Shown here: piece by piece, positions 14,354 through 14,495 of the stretch | Layout: every line of letters starts with the position of its first letter | Position numbering within the stretch: position 1 is the stretch's first letter | NCBI GenBank assembly: GCA_009391845.1 | Contig: QWJG01000014.1 | Location: 1-14,495, forward strand | Reading direction: 5' to 3' | Length of the DNA: 14,495 nt | Origin: Chloroflexota bacterium | Lineage (GTDB): Bacteria; Chloroflexota; Dehalococcoidia; UBA2979 | Translations under genes and position numbers: made by a program | The notes under the pieces: generated by a model | What the model was told of the DNA's origin: nothing | The model's input: only the letters and a program-made list of their open reading frames with translations | Databases searched by the model: none

Positions 14354-14495
14354 GTGACTGGTGTCAATCGAGGGCGGGCACCCTCTCGCCGCGGGGTAAC
14401 CGGCGGTCCGAGCCGAGGTGGTAGTGGGCCGTCGGAGAGGCGGTGCACGTCACCCGCCGGCAGAGGTGCGGTCTCGGTGCAGTGCCGCTGGAGTC
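14354..14495. other. 142-nt unassigned right end with two hairpins
   Basis: No gene is recognised here. GAGGG/CCCTC (14370-14374 with 14381-14385, loop of 6) could form a short hairpin after the tsaC stop, without a T-run. A stronger GGCGG/CCGCC stem (14439-14443 with 14454-14458), extended by TG/CA, lies further on. Two minus-strand frames are open from the window edge, ending at 14364 and 14350, so the 3' end of a convergent gene is possible, but neither looks like a known protein. No match to tRNA, RNase P RNA, SRP RNA or a familiar riboswitch was seen by eye. Confidence 0.35.

Noticed and set aside
14400..14440. Possible T-box antiterminator (AGGTGGTAG with CCGA/TCGG flanks)
   Set aside because: The inner helix cannot form properly, the usual T-box stem I features are absent upstream, and the downstream gene is not visible.

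Overview
The window is very GC-rich, gene-dense DNA with almost no free space. Many stop and start codons overlap (TAATG, ATGA, or 8-nt overlaps), and starts are often non-ATG. It carries two core biosynthetic clusters that converge near position 6264, plus one divergent tRNA-modification gene at the right end. Gene content and protein style suggest a free-living high-GC bacterium, such as a Chloroflexota or an actinobacterial-type lineage. I cannot fix the phylum without a database search.

Left half (1-6263, + strand): a histidine-biosynthesis run of a 5'-truncated short-form hisG, a putative zinc-dependent phospholipase C-like protein, hisD, hisC, hisB, pyroglutamyl peptidase (pcp), hisN-type histidinol-phosphatase, and an 84-residue single-pass membrane protein. 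Gaps are under 30 nt and most junctions overlap, so this is almost certainly one operon. It encodes the first step (HisG) and the last steps (HisB, HisC, HisN, HisD) of the pathway. hisZ, hisI/E, hisA, hisH and hisF are not in the window.

Right half (13551-6264, - strand): a purine cluster transcribed in the order guaA, purD, a KdgF-like cupin, purB, purC, purS, then an MFS transporter. It covers GAR synthetase, the FGAM synthase S subunit, SAICAR synthetase, adenylosuccinate lyase and GMP synthetase. purQ, purL, purF, purM, purN, purH and guaB are not here. The stop codons of the two convergent operons touch (6261-6266) inside a 14-bp palindrome.

Right end: a 109-nt divergent intergenic region (13552-13660) has promoter-like hexamers for guaA and for a TsaC/Sua5-family threonylcarbamoyl-AMP synthase. 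The reading frame of the latter lacks any ATG/GTG/TTG near its N-terminus and appears to begin at a CTG behind a strong Shine-Dalgarno sequence. The final 142 nt hold no recognisable gene.

I see no mobile elements, CRISPR, tRNA or rRNA, and no clearly new multi-gene system. The points of interest are the non-pathway passengers embedded in both operons (PLC-like protein, pcp, cupin, 84-aa membrane protein), the CTG start, the N-terminal extension of GuaA, and the orphaned purS.
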